A DNA stretch of 64,000 nt from [Clostridium] citroniae WAL-17108 (GTDB taxonomy: Bacteria; Bacillota; Clostridia; Lachnospirales; Lachnospiraceae), in contig NZ_JH376421.1 in assembly GCF_000233455.1 (NCBI RefSeq), forward strand, positions 451,681-515,680, in the 5' to 3' direction. The position numbers and the translations under genes are program-made. The notes under the pieces are model-generated. The model was not told where the DNA came from and made no database searches. It was given only the letters and a program-made list of their open reading frames with translations. Positions 43,812-52,937 of this stretch are shown piece after piece (the stretch's first letter is position 1; the number at the start of each line of letters is the position of its first letter).

Positions 43812-44623
43812 CCAGGGATGGGTTTATGAAAGAGCTTGCATATCTCTTACAGGATATACAGGATGAAGACAAAGAAGATGCTCTTCAATATTATATGGAT
43901 TATTTTGATGAAGCCGGACCTGAGCGGGAAGATGAAGTGATCCGGGAATTGGGAAGCCCGGAACGGATCGCTGCTATCATCCGTTCCGATATAGCCGGCC
44001 ACCTGGAAAACGGCGGCGAATTTACAGAGAGCGGCTATCAGGACGAACGTTTCAGGGATCCCAACTATCAGGTAGCCAGGCGCTTTGACCTGCCTGAGAG
44101 GCAGGAGCAGGAAGGGCGGGATAACAGCAAAACGGACTACAGCAAAACAGAGCCCAGCCAGGACTGGCAGGACGAAACAGGACACGGCCGGGACTGGCAG
44201 AGCGGGCAGCAGTCCCATGATCCAAAACACAGCCGGCCCCAAACAAGCAATACCCTAAAGATCATACTCTGGGTCATCCTTATTATAATCATATCTCCCA
44301 TGCTCATAGGTCTGGGCGGCGGAGTCCTGGGTATTGCAGGAGGACTTCTGGGGCTTCTGGTGGGTGCCCTGGTACTCATAGGCGTCCTCACTGCCGCCAT
44401 GCTCATCAGCGGGGTGGCCATGATCCCCTTTGGGATCATCCATATGTTTACCCAGCCCCTGGACGGATTCTTTATTTCCGGCACAGGGCTGATCCTCCTG
44501 GGGATCGGAGTCCTGCTGCTGGCGCTTGCGGTCCTGTTTTACGGAAGGTTCCTTCCCTTCCTGATCCGCAGCATTATCAACACCTTTAACCGCTTACTCC
44601 ACAGAGGGAGGTGCAAATCATGA
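43808..44623 (+). CDS. DUF1700 membrane protein
   Basis: A 271-residue protein. The N-terminal 70 residues match the cytoplasmic DUF1700 region (MKELAYLLQDIQDEDKEDAL, YYMDYFDEAGPE). A polar, Gln/Asp-rich linker (about 85-145) and four membrane helices follow. The function is unknown; it is usually paired with DUF4097 proteins. Both ends overlap neighbours by four bases, so the operon is translationally coupled. Confidence 0.85.
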   Translation: MTRDGFMKELAYLLQDIQDEDKEDALQYYMDYFDEAGPEREDEVIRELGSPERIAAIIRSDIAGHLENGGEFTESGYQDERFRDPNYQVARRFDLPERQEQEGRDNSKTDYSKTEPSQDWQDETGHGRDWQSGQQSHDPKHSRPQTSNTLKIILWVILIIIISPMLIGLGGGVLGIAGGLLGLLVGALVLIGVLTAAMLISGVAMIPFGIIHMFTQPLDGFFISGTGLILLGIGVLLLALAVLFYGRFLPFLIRSIINTFNRLLHRGRCKS

Positions 44624-45462
44624 AAAAGTTTACTAAATTCTGCGCACTCACCGGATTGATCCTACTGCTGGCAGGCATTGGAATCACCTCTGTGTCCGCT
44701 GCTCTTGGGGGCCGCTTTTCCAACCGTATTCCCCGGCGTATATGGAACAGGATCTGGTATTACGGAGGCGGTCACCACTGGGCCCAGTGGGATGACTGGG
44801 ATTATACAGATGATGATTACACGGATGATGACTACACGGATGATGATTTTACGGATGTCTCCGGAATCAATGGAACACAGCAGACTTGGGCAAACGATGA
44901 CTTCAGGAATGCCAGGAAGATGGATGTGGATGTGGACCGCGGTTCTCTCCGGATCCGTGAAGCGGAGGGCATTTCCCAGATTGAGATCAATGTCACGGAC
45001 CGATTCAATGCAACCCAGTGCTATATGGACAAAGAAACCTTAAAAATCAAACGGGATGAGCTGCGGCACAGGGTGGACGACCCCCGGATAGAAGTCCTGG
45101 TTCCCTCCGGTTACCAGTTTGACAAGGTATCCGTGGACATGGGCGCCGCCGCATGCCAGATCAGCCAGATCCACACATCCAAGCTGGATATTGACACCGG
45201 AGTGGGTGCCGTTACCTTTACCGGAACCGTTACCGGGGATGTGGAACTGGAGACCGGTGTGGGGGACGTGGTCCTCAACCTGTCCGGCCGCCAAAGTGAC
45301 TACAATTACAAGATCGAATGCGGAGTGGGAACCATTCAGGTGGGTAGCTCACACTACACCATGCTGTCCCATGAGACCCATGTGAACAATGACGCCCCCT
45401 ACACCATGGAACTTGAATGCGGCGTAGGGTCCATACTGGTCAATTTTGATGAACATTTATAA
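44620..45462 (+). CDS. DUF4097-family exported adhesin-like protein
   Basis: A 280-residue protein with one N-terminal hydrophobic segment (signal or anchor, about 8-27). A low-complexity acidic repeat YTDDDYTDDDYTDD follows at about 61-79. The rest is a right-handed beta-solenoid-like DUF4097 region with repeated strands (IDTGVGAVTFTGTVTGDVEL, ETGVGDVVLNLSG, ECGVGTIQVG, ECGVGSILV). GGGAGGTG precedes the ATG, which overlaps the previous stop. The acidic repeat is made by 15-base tandem units at 44800-44856. Confidence 0.82.
   Translation: MKKFTKFCALTGLILLLAGIGITSVSAALGGRFSNRIPRRIWNRIWYYGGGHHWAQWDDWDYTDDDYTDDDYTDDDFTDVSGINGTQQTWANDDFRNARKMDVDVDRGSLRIREAEGISQIEINVTDRFNATQCYMDKETLKIKRDELRHRVDDPRIEVLVPSGYQFDKVSVDMGAAACQISQIHTSKLDIDTGVGAVTFTGTVTGDVELETGVGDVVLNLSGRQSDYNYKIECGVGTIQVGSSHYTMLSHETHVNNDAPYTMELECGVGSILVNFDEHL
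44800..44856 (+). repeat. 15-bp in-frame tandem repeat
   Basis: Four units of GAYTAYACRGATGAT type (44800, 44815, 44830, and a shortened fourth at 44845) encode DYTDD repeats. In-frame slippage could lengthen or shorten the acidic linker. Confidence 0.8.
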
Positions 45463-45482
45463 TACGAGTAGGAGTGAATACT

Positions 45483-45674
45483 ATGGATAGAAAATTATAC
45501 CGTTCCAATAACAACAAAATGCTGTGCGGCGTATGCGGCGGTCTGGGGGAATACCTTAATATTGACCCCACCATCGTCCGACTGATCTGGGCCATCTTTA
45601 TATGCTCCGGTCCCGGAATCATCGCCTATTTCATCGCGGCGCTGATCATTCCCATGAATGACAGCCAGATATAG
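45483..45674 (+). CDS. PspC-domain protein
   Basis: A 63-residue PspC protein: an N-terminal cytoplasmic region (KLYRSNNNKMLCGVCGGLGE) and one membrane helix (about 38-58). It is the last gene of the PadR operon, with AGGAGTG before the ATG at 45483. PspC domains sense or relay membrane stress. Its final 29 bases overlap the end of the decayed kinase gene on the other strand. Confidence 0.88.
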   Translation: MDRKLYRSNNNKMLCGVCGGLGEYLNIDPTIVRLIWAIFICSGPGIIAYFIAALIIPMNDSQI

Positions 45675-46409
45675 AGGAATCCTCATAGGGAAACTGCAGG
45701 GATACGGAAGCATAGAACATACCCTCCTTCTGCTCAAACCGAACGTCCCCGTCATATCGATCTGCAATTTCCCGGATCGACATAATACCGATTCCCGCCC
45801 CTTTCCGTTTGGAGGAAAGGGGTACTTTCATATCCTCGGTAAAACGGACCGGCACGGTACAAGTATTATCAGTAATAAAGAGCAGACTGCTCTCCTTTCT
45901 CTGGCGGATGCGCAGACGGATGATTTTCCTTGTCCCACTCTCCCGTTGGCACGCATCCACTGCATTTTCCAGCATATTACCCAGGATCACCGTGGCCTCA
46001 GTATCTGATACCGGACAGTTATCCGGATAACTCACCTGGGCGTCAAACTGGATCCGGTCCTTTCTGGCCAGTGCCGCGTAATAACAGACCAGAGCGTTGA
46101 TCACCTGGTTACGGCAGTAAACCTCTGTGATATCCGGAGGAAGTTCCGTCTTATAGATCTCAATATATTCCCTTAAGCCATCCCTGTCATCCCGGCTGAT
46201 ATAGGACTGCACCACGGCCAGGTGCCAAACAGCACCAGGTACCGTGAAACAAGAAACTGCCAGGATGCAAAGGCATAGACATCCGTAACAGTACAGTACA
46301 AAAGTCCGAACAGGGTGGAAAAAAGCGGTATTTTCCACATATATCTCCACATGCCGTCATCCCTGATCCTCAGGGCAGCGGTCACCGTGTTATTGAGGAA
46401 ATGCAGCAC
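45646..46409 (-). pseudogene. GHKL sensor histidine kinase broken by internal deletion and frameshift
   Basis: The C-terminal part (frame ending at 45646) has a GHKL ATPase domain: N-box ATVILGNMLENAVDACQRES and G-box KRKGAGIGIMSIREIADRY. The N-terminal part (frame beginning at 46409, MLHFLNNTVTAALRIRDDGM) encodes membrane helices ending SRYLVLFG. The two lie in different frames and meet near 46230-46250, where FG joins HLAVVQSYISRDD. The linker and the RHD-type phospho-acceptor helix that normally lies between are missing. It therefore looks like a deletion that removed the histidine region and shifted the frame. No response regulator is next to it. Confidence 0.7.
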
Positions 46410-46573
46410 TGTTTACAGATGAGATTTCATGGGCATCACCTATTTTTGTATGAAACCTATATCCTTTTCAAACGTGGAGCGTGCTATGGACCGCTGTATG
46501 GAGTCCTTCGGGCAGCAACCAACAGTCCCGCATGAAGGGGAATAAGACATAAGGGGGAATATAAAGAGGAGGA

Positions 46574-46972
46574 ATGAGATATGAGACAGTCCAAATACAC
46601 AGATCCCGGCAGGATGACAAAAAACAGCTGGAGGCAGAAAACAGCCGGCTTCAGTATATTGCGGACCGCGATTGGCTTACCGGCCTGTACAACAGGGGCG
46701 CCATGGAATGCAGGATCGATGAGTTTGTTATCTTCATGCCCCGTCTCATATCCGCGAAGGATATGGACCTGATCGCCGGGGAAATAGAAGAAAACGATAT
46801 CATACCCGGCGTATCCGGGGAAGATACGGAAAAAATAGCCCGGCGTGTCATCAAGATCTATTATGAGACACGCCGGGACACGGTGAATAATCTGGTACTC
46901 CACCACAGCTATCCTCTCAAGCCGGCGGAGCCCAGGAAGAGGGCATCCTCCCTTTCCGGCACACACCTTTGA
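46574..46972 (+). pseudogene. Truncated GGDEF-domain fragment
   Basis: A 132-codon frame. It begins with a coiled segment and the GGDEF-family motif RDWLTGLYNRGAMECRID, then continues directly as EFVIFMPRLISAKDMDLI. In intact diguanylate cyclases about 40 residues, including GG(D/E) of the active site, lie between these two parts, so the middle and the catalytic glycine pair are gone. Its 3' end overlaps the acyltransferase gene by 56 bases on the opposite strand. Together with the neighbouring kinase it suggests local decay by deletions. AGGAGG stands before the start, so a short product might still be made. Confidence 0.6.
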
Positions 46973-48095
46973 CCCGGTCTAACAGATACTGGAACACAAG
47001 CGGCAGGGCAATGGCCCAGATTAAATATAGCACACGGAACTGAGGCAGGTCCTTGGGAAAATAACAGTACCAAAGGTCTGTCTTATACTGTTCAAAACTA
47101 AATCCCATAAACAGGGACGTATATTTCGCAAATGCGGCAAACAGGGTCTTTAACACCATCAGTGCCATGACATGGTGCATCATCACCGCATATGTATGTC
47201 CGCCGAAATACCGCAGGGCGGCGCTGTTCTTCACCACCCCGGCGCCTATGCGGGACACCCTCAGCCAGAAGGCGATCCCTGTGGCAGCCGTCACATAAGG
47301 CAGCAGCAGCCCGGTAAAGCCGTTGCAGAACGCCACGGAGTAGATCAGGGGACGGCCCGACAGCACGAGAATGAACTGGATGGCGATCAGTACTCCCATA
47401 TACAGGAGACTTCCAGCCCGGTCCTTTTCCTCCAGTTTTTGCCTGTACAGAGTTCCCCACTGGTAGCAGGGAAGCAGGAACATCATGCGCACCAGGGTCA
47501 GCCATCCCTGCCGGAACCGTCCGCTCATGGCAATGGAGATCCCCCCTGCACCGATGAGGAGGTACAGAACCGTGATACCATACTCATTCCACGCGGTCCC
47601 GGACGTTCTAAGTCCTTTCACTCCCCGGCGCAGCAGCACATTTGCCATCTCCACCAGGAACAGGGCGGGAACAAACCAGGCCGCCAGGTTATATTCAAAC
47701 TGATGCCCTGTCATAAACGGCTCCAGGAACAGGCTCCTGAAGCTGAGGCTGCCCCCAAAAGAAAAGCCCGCCCCGTGGAGGAACTGTGCCGCGATCCCGT
47801 AGATCAGGTTGTACGCCATATACGGGCCCAGCAGGCGCAGTATCTTTTTCCTGGCATACTCCCCTATCCGTTCCTCGCTGCCCGGCCTGTAAAAATACCC
47901 TGATATAAAAGCAAACAAGGGCATATGGAATGAATAATAGGGAAACAGACCCCCAATATCCAGATAACTGTTATTCAGATGTCCGTCCACCACAAAGAAC
48001 ATTCCCAGGGCGGAAAGGAGCGCAAACTGCATATTGACCGCCTTTCCTTCCGCCCTTTGTTCCCGGTCATGGAACTTGGATTTCTCTTCTGTCAT
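46917..48095 (-). CDS. Acyltransferase 3-family membrane protein
   Basis: A 392-residue integral membrane protein with about ten helices, resembling the acyltransferase-3 (OafA/fucose-4-O-acetylase) family. It starts ALLSALGMFFVVDGHLNNSY with the conserved early histidine, then FHMPLFAFISGYFYRPGSEE and ARKKILRLLGPYMAYNLIYG. Such proteins acetylate surface polysaccharides or peptidoglycan. GGAGG lies about 7 bases before the ATG at 48095. No polysaccharide genes are nearby, so the acceptor is unknown. Confidence 0.82.
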   Translation of the reverse strand: MTEEKSKFHDREQRAEGKAVNMQFALLSALGMFFVVDGHLNNSYLDIGGLFPYYSFHMPLFAFISGYFYRPGSEERIGEYARKKILRLLGPYMAYNLIYGIAAQFLHGAGFSFGGSLSFRSLFLEPFMTGHQFEYNLAAWFVPALFLVEMANVLLRRGVKGLRTSGTAWNEYGITVLYLLIGAGGISIAMSGRFRQGWLTLVRMMFLLPCYQWGTLYRQKLEEKDRAGSLLYMGVLIAIQFILVLSGRPLIYSVAFCNGFTGLLLPYVTAATGIAFWLRVSRIGAGVVKNSAALRYFGGHTYAVMMHHVMALMVLKTLFAAFAKYTSLFMGFSFEQYKTDLWYCYFPKDLPQFRVLYLIWAIALPLVFQYLLDRVKGVCRKGRMPSSWAPPA

Positions 48096-48214
48096 AGTAT
48101 CCTCCGCGATCACCGGCACTTAATACCCGGGCCAAAACCCGGCCGTTTCAAATAGTATAATTGAAATAAGGCGGGAAGGCAATGACAGAGTTTTCCAACT
48201 AACTGATTTTTTCC

Positions 48215-48871
48215 CTAAAAAAGGGTTTGCTGCTCATACTCACATGACTTTAATAGCTCAGGGGACACCTGCCCCAGCAGTTCCCTTGTCCTGTCACTGT
48301 CAAGGATCCAGTCCCTGACCTGGTCCTTATCAAGGATCAGAGGCATACGGCTGTGGACCGGAGCCATGGAGCTGTTGGCCTCTGTTGTGAGAATCACAAA
48401 ATGCTCCCCGTCCTGGTACCTATTATAAAAACCCGCCAGGAACAGCACCCTGCTGCCCTCCCTGGTAAAAGTATACTTTTCCTTGCTCTTATTCCACTCA
48501 TAAAACCAGGACACCGGGACAGCCACGCGTCTCCTGGCCACGCCCTCCCGGAACATGGGCTTTTCCGTTACCGACTCCGACCTGGCGTTAAAGACCAGCC
48601 CCTTGCCTCCCGGTCCGGGAAATCCCCATCTCTGCCTGCGGATCTGAAGTCCGGGACCGCCGGTTCCCTGCCTGTGGTTCTGGATTTCGGGGGCGCCTTT
48701 CTGATATTCCCCGCCATAAGCCGCCTCTGTCCGGGCCGTGATCACAGGAGCGATTTCCCCTGGATGGATATCCTTATCCATCAGGCCCAGCTCCAGCTTC
48801 CAATCCGTCCCTTCCACCAGCCCTGCCACCTCATCCATCAGATCAAAGCTGAAGTGATATCTTCCGCACAT
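48215..48871 (-). CDS. HMCES/YedK-type SOS response-associated peptidase
   Basis: A 218-residue SRAP-domain protein that crosslinks to abasic sites in single-stranded DNA through its N-terminal cysteine. Cys2 follows the initiator in MCGRYHF, and the other active-site parts FNARSE and HSRMP are present. The ATG at 48871 is required to expose Cys2 and has AGGAGG upstream. An insertion of about 25 residues (GAPEIQNHRQGTGGPGL) precedes the RWGF motif. It lies 48 bases downstream of lpdA on the same strand and may be read through from the gcv operon. Confidence 0.92.
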   Translation of the reverse strand: MCGRYHFSFDLMDEVAGLVEGTDWKLELGLMDKDIHPGEIAPVITARTEAAYGGEYQKGAPEIQNHRQGTGGPGLQIRRQRWGFPGPGGKGLVFNARSESVTEKPMFREGVARRRVAVPVSWFYEWNKSKEKYTFTREGSRVLFLAGFYNRYQDGEHFVILTTEANSSMAPVHSRMPLILDKDQVRDWILDSDRTRELLGQVSPELLKSCEYEQQTLF

Positions 48872-48918
48872 CCCGGCACCTCCTGTCATCATTCATAGAT
48901 TTACTCAGTCATATACTC

Positions 48919-50319
48919 TTAATCCCGCACAGCCTCCAGGATCCCCTCGCTGAACGTGGGGTGGGGGAAAATGGCCCTGGCCACATCTTCCAGCGTCAGG
49001 CCGTTTACAATAGCCACCCCAAACTGGCTGATCATGTCCGTTGCCCTGGCACACATCATCTGGGCGCCCAGGATCCTGTGGCTTTCGCTGTCAGCCACCA
49101 CCTTGATCAATCCCCGTTCCTGCTGGGACAGAACGGACTTCCCATTGGCAGACATCAGGTATTTCTTTGTAATGACCGGACGCCCCTGCTCCTTTGCTTC
49201 ATCCGCGCTGATGCCCACGCATCCGATCTCAGGGCTGGTGTAAACGCAGGAGGGCACCACCTCCGTGCGGATCTCCATGATCTCTCCCGCCATATGGGAT
49301 ACGGCGTTTCGGCCCTGGGCAGTGGCAGCATGGGCCAGCTGAATGCCGCCCGTGACATCACCCACCCCATATATACCGGGAACACTGGTTTCATAGTATT
49401 CATTGATAACGATCCTGCCCCGTTCCATGGCCATGGCCTGTATCTGAGGGCTGCTCTCCTGTGTAATAAGCCCCTCTGTATATGCCTTCCTGCCCGTGGC
49501 TATGAGGATTCCATCCGCCCTGGCTTCACAGGGCTTTTCTTTTTCCACATACCGGCATATGAGGCCGGATCCATCCCCTGCTGCCTGGATGGACTCCACC
49601 TTTGCACCGGCATGGATCTCTGCCCCGCGCTTCTTAAGGATCATTTTCAGGTTCTGGGCAATCTCTTTATCCATTCCCGGAAGGATCCGGTCCAGTGCCT
49701 CGATCACAGTAACCTTACGTCCAAGGGCGGTGTAAACAGAGGCGAACTCCATCCCAATGACACCGCCGCCTATGATGACCAGATGTTCAAACATGTCTGT
49801 TTTTTCCAACAGTCCATCACTGGTCACCACCCCGGGCAGATCAGAACCCGGGATAGGCGGGCAGGCGGGCACGGAGCCGGTTGCGATTAAAATGTGATCC
49901 GTCTCCAGCATCACAGGGCCCTCTGCAGCTTCCCCTTTTGTCATGGTTACCTTTACCATATTTCTGTCTATAATGGTGCCCGTGCCGTAATACACGGATA
50001 TTTTATTCATTCTCATCAACGAGGCAATGCCCTTTCGCAGCTGTTCCAGTACCTCGCCTTTGCGTATCTGGACCGCATTCATATCAACCTCCGCACCGGA
50101 TACCGCAAGCCCTATGGAAGGCCCTGCCTGGAGTTCATGGTACAGATCAGCCGTGTGCAGGATGGTCTTTGTAGGGATACACCCCCTGTTCAGGCAGGTA
50201 CCTCCCAACTCCCTGTTCTCCACCAATGCGACCTTCATTCCCTTTTTTGCACCCTCGATCGCAGCCTCATACCCTCCCGGTCCGGCCCCGATCACCACCA
50301 GATTCAGTCTGTCCGCCAT
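48919..50319 (-). CDS. lpdA: Dihydrolipoyl dehydrogenase (glycine cleavage L protein)
   Basis: A 466-residue FAD/NAD disulfide reductase that reoxidises the dihydrolipoyl arm of GcvH. The FAD site VVIGAGPGGYEAA, the redox pair Cys42/Cys47 in GGTCLNRGCIPTK, and the C-terminal HPTFSE with the catalytic histidine are present. GAGAGG precedes the ATG. It is the last gcv gene, 62 bases after lplA. Lacking a lipoyl domain of its own, it is the plain E3 type. Confidence 0.95.
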   Translation of the reverse strand: MADRLNLVVIGAGPGGYEAAIEGAKKGMKVALVENRELGGTCLNRGCIPTKTILHTADLYHELQAGPSIGLAVSGAEVDMNAVQIRKGEVLEQLRKGIASLMRMNKISVYYGTGTIIDRNMVKVTMTKGEAAEGPVMLETDHILIATGSVPACPPIPGSDLPGVVTSDGLLEKTDMFEHLVIIGGGVIGMEFASVYTALGRKVTVIEALDRILPGMDKEIAQNLKMILKKRGAEIHAGAKVESIQAAGDGSGLICRYVEKEKPCEARADGILIATGRKAYTEGLITQESSPQIQAMAMERGRIVINEYYETSVPGIYGVGDVTGGIQLAHAATAQGRNAVSHMAGEIMEIRTEVVPSCVYTSPEIGCVGISADEAKEQGRPVITKKYLMSANGKSVLSQQERGLIKVVADSESHRILGAQMMCARATDMISQFGVAIVNGLTLEDVARAIFPHPTFSEGILEAVRD

Positions 50320-50381
50320 ATATCCAAACCTCTCTTCCCTTTAAGCTTACCCTATATGTACAGAATTACTCACATTTTTCC

Positions 50382-51374
50382 TTACATACACTCTTTAACA
50401 AGTGTTATGATGTCACTTATTTTGGCGCCCTCCCCATGAGTCCGGCCCACCTTCTCCATCCCACCGCACACAGCGGCTTCATCATAGGGGCAGCCCTTAA
50501 GGCAGACTGCCAGATCTCCGATCATCTCCTGCTCCATTGCATCGGAAAACACATTCACTTCCCGTATCTTTCCCTCATCCACATGAAACTGCATCTGGAT
50601 ACCGCCCCAGGAAAACCTGCGTCCCATCTCATATTCAAAGGGGATCTTTCTTCCATACTTCCACTCCCAGGATTCAAACTTTCCTGTCATGGTCCCAATC
50701 TCATCTTCCGGAAGGCTGCTTTCGTACATTCTTTCAGCCTCCAGCCCATAAACCCGGGAAAATGCCCCTACCAGGGCTTCCTTCATCCTGCCCACAGTCA
50801 AGTCCGGGCAGAATTCGCACAGGTTTGCCACTCTCGCCTTCACGGAGGAAACCCCTTTGGATGCCAGCTTTTCCTTGGGCACGTTCAGATACCGGGACAT
50901 ATACTCTTTGTCCGCATTCAGAAGCACGGTTCCGTGATGGTAACAGCAGTCACCGGAATGATAGAATGCATTGCCTGAGAATTTGCGCCCGTCCACGGTA
51001 ATGTCGTTGCGCCCTGTTTTCTCCGCCTTCAGCCCCAGGCTTCTGACCGCCTCCAGGATCACATCCAGCTGCTTTGATACGTCATAGTCTTTTTTCTTTA
51101 CAATAAATGTAAAGTTCAAGTTCCCCAGATCGTGGAACACCGCTCCGCCGCCGGACAGGCGCCGGACCAGATATCCCCCTTCCTCCTCCAGGAAATTCAC
51201 CTTGCATTCACTCCAGCAATTCTGGTTCCTGCCGATTACCACCGTATGGCGGTTCTGCCACAGGAAAAGGATGCAGGTCCCCTCCGGCACATGGATAGTC
51301 ATATATTCCTCCATGGCCAGATTCCTGTAGGGATATGTATTCTCTGTGTCGATCCACATGATCCTGTCAATCAT
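50382..51374 (-). CDS. lplA: Lipoate-protein ligase A
   Basis: A 330-residue enzyme that attaches free lipoate to the lysine of GcvH using ATP. NLAMEEYM, the lipoate-binding RRLSGGGAVFHDLGNLNFTF and GNAFYHSGDCCYHHGTVL motifs are visible, followed by the C-terminal accessory domain. AAAGGTG precedes the ATG at 51374. Its place between gcvPB and lpdA fits a salvage route dedicated to the glycine cleavage H protein. Confidence 0.94.
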   Translation of the reverse strand: MIDRIMWIDTENTYPYRNLAMEEYMTIHVPEGTCILFLWQNRHTVVIGRNQNCWSECKVNFLEEEGGYLVRRLSGGGAVFHDLGNLNFTFIVKKKDYDVSKQLDVILEAVRSLGLKAEKTGRNDITVDGRKFSGNAFYHSGDCCYHHGTVLLNADKEYMSRYLNVPKEKLASKGVSSVKARVANLCEFCPDLTVGRMKEALVGAFSRVYGLEAERMYESSLPEDEIGTMTGKFESWEWKYGRKIPFEYEMGRRFSWGGIQMQFHVDEGKIREVNVFSDAMEQEMIGDLAVCLKGCPYDEAAVCGGMEKVGRTHGEGAKISDIITLVKECM

Positions 51375-51485
51375 ACCGTCACCTTTCATATAAAAAGAAT
51401 CCTGTTATAGGAGCACGTTCCTATGGAATGAAAAACCTGCCCGGACAACGTATCCCGCTGTCCGGGCAGACAGTTCACCCTATGT

Positions 51486-52937
51486 TCATTCACTTTCCCA
51501 GGTGTAGCGCAGCACCGGCTTGCGGGCAGCCGTCACTTCATCCGGTCTTCCAATGGGCGTGGTGTGAGGCGCGCCGTGAAGTTCCTCCGGCGCGCTCAGG
51601 GCATCCTGGTAGATCCTGTGGAATACCTCAATGGCCTCATCCAATGTCTCCCTTGACTCTGTCTCCGTTGGCTCCACCATCAGGGCCTCATGGACGATCA
51701 GAGGGAAGTACATGGTGGGCGGATGGATGCCGTAATCCAGCAATGCCTTGGCAATATCCATGGCCGTAACGCCATTCTCATGTTTCATGTTCTCCAGGCT
51801 CATTACAAACTCATGCATACATGTCTCATCATATGCCATGTCATACACATCGGAAAGCTTTACCTTCATGTAATTGGCATTCAGGACCGCGTTGGAGGAC
51901 GCCTCAGGGATTCCTTCCCTGCCAAGGGTTATGATATATGCCAGGGCCTTAACCACCACCAGGAAATTGCCGTAGAACATTTTAACATCCCCGATGGATT
52001 CCCCGCCCCGTTGGAACACGTACCTGCCCTGTCCCTTATCCTCACATCTCACTGCTCTCACACCGGGCAGATACGGCTCCAGGAATGATTTGCAGCCCAC
52101 AGGCCCGCTGCCCGGACCGCCGCCGCCATGGGGTGTGGAAAATGTCTTGTGCAGGTTCAGGTGCACCACATCAAATCCCATGTCGCCGGGACGCACGATC
52201 CCCATGACCGCATTCAGGTTTGCTCCGTCATAATAGCAGAGTCCCCCCGCCTCATGGACGATTCTTGTTATATCCAGTATATTCTTGTCAAACAGCCCCA
52301 CTGTATTGGGATTGGTAAGCATAAGGCCTGCCGTATCTTCACCTACGGCTGCCCTCAGCTGCTCCAGGTCCACGCATCCATCCTCCCTGGACGGAATGCT
52401 GACCACGTCATAGCCGCACATGGAAGCGCTGGCAGGATTAGTTCCGTGAGCGGAATCCGGCACAATGATCTTTGTCCGCTTTGTATCATTCCTGTGCACA
52501 TGGTAAGCCTTGATCAGAAGCAGTCCGGTAAACTCCCCGTGAGCGCCGGCCGCGGGCTGGAAGGTCATGGCATCCATGCCGGTGATCTCACAGAGGTATT
52601 TCTCAGCCAGATACAGCACCTCCATGGAGCCCTGGACCGTATCCTGGGGCTGCAGGGGGTGGACGCGCTGAAAGCCTTTTAATGCAGCGGCCTGTTCATT
52701 TACCTTGGGATTGTACTTCATAGTACAGGAGCCAAGGGGGTAGAACCCGTCATTGACACCGTGGGAGCGCTTTGCCAGCTCCGTGTAATGGCGGCTGATC
52801 TCATTTTCCGACATATGGGGCAGGCGCGGTTTTGACTTTCTTAAATGGTCCCGGTCAAATGATACCATGGGCACATCCCATTCACCGATCAGGTCCAGCC
52901 TTCGTCCCTGGGATCCTTTTTCAAATACAAGTTTCAT
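51486..52937 (-). CDS. gcvPB: Glycine dehydrogenase (decarboxylating) subunit 2
   Basis: A 483-residue PLP-bearing P-protein subunit that decarboxylates glycine and loads the aminomethyl group on GcvH. The PLP lysine is Lys264 in HLNLHKTFSTPHGGGGPG. AHGEFTGLLLIKAYH and SAHGTNPASASM are further family marks. Its ATG overlaps the gcvPA stop (ATGA), and AAGGAGGTG lies upstream. Split P-proteins are usual in Firmicutes. Confidence 0.96.
   Translation of the reverse strand: MKLVFEKGSQGRRLDLIGEWDVPMVSFDRDHLRKSKPRLPHMSENEISRHYTELAKRSHGVNDGFYPLGSCTMKYNPKVNEQAAALKGFQRVHPLQPQDTVQGSMEVLYLAEKYLCEITGMDAMTFQPAAGAHGEFTGLLLIKAYHVHRNDTKRTKIIVPDSAHGTNPASASMCGYDVVSIPSREDGCVDLEQLRAAVGEDTAGLMLTNPNTVGLFDKNILDITRIVHEAGGLCYYDGANLNAVMGIVRPGDMGFDVVHLNLHKTFSTPHGGGGPGSGPVGCKSFLEPYLPGVRAVRCEDKGQGRYVFQRGGESIGDVKMFYGNFLVVVKALAYIITLGREGIPEASSNAVLNANYMKVKLSDVYDMAYDETCMHEFVMSLENMKHENGVTAMDIAKALLDYGIHPPTMYFPLIVHEALMVEPTETESRETLDEAIEVFHRIYQDALSAPEELHGAPHTTPIGRPDEVTAARKPVLRYTWESE

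Noticed and set aside
46474..46545. 23-codon frame VERAMDRCMESFG...
   Set aside because: Starts with GTG without a ribosome site and lies in a decayed region; likely a leftover of a deleted gene, not a gene.
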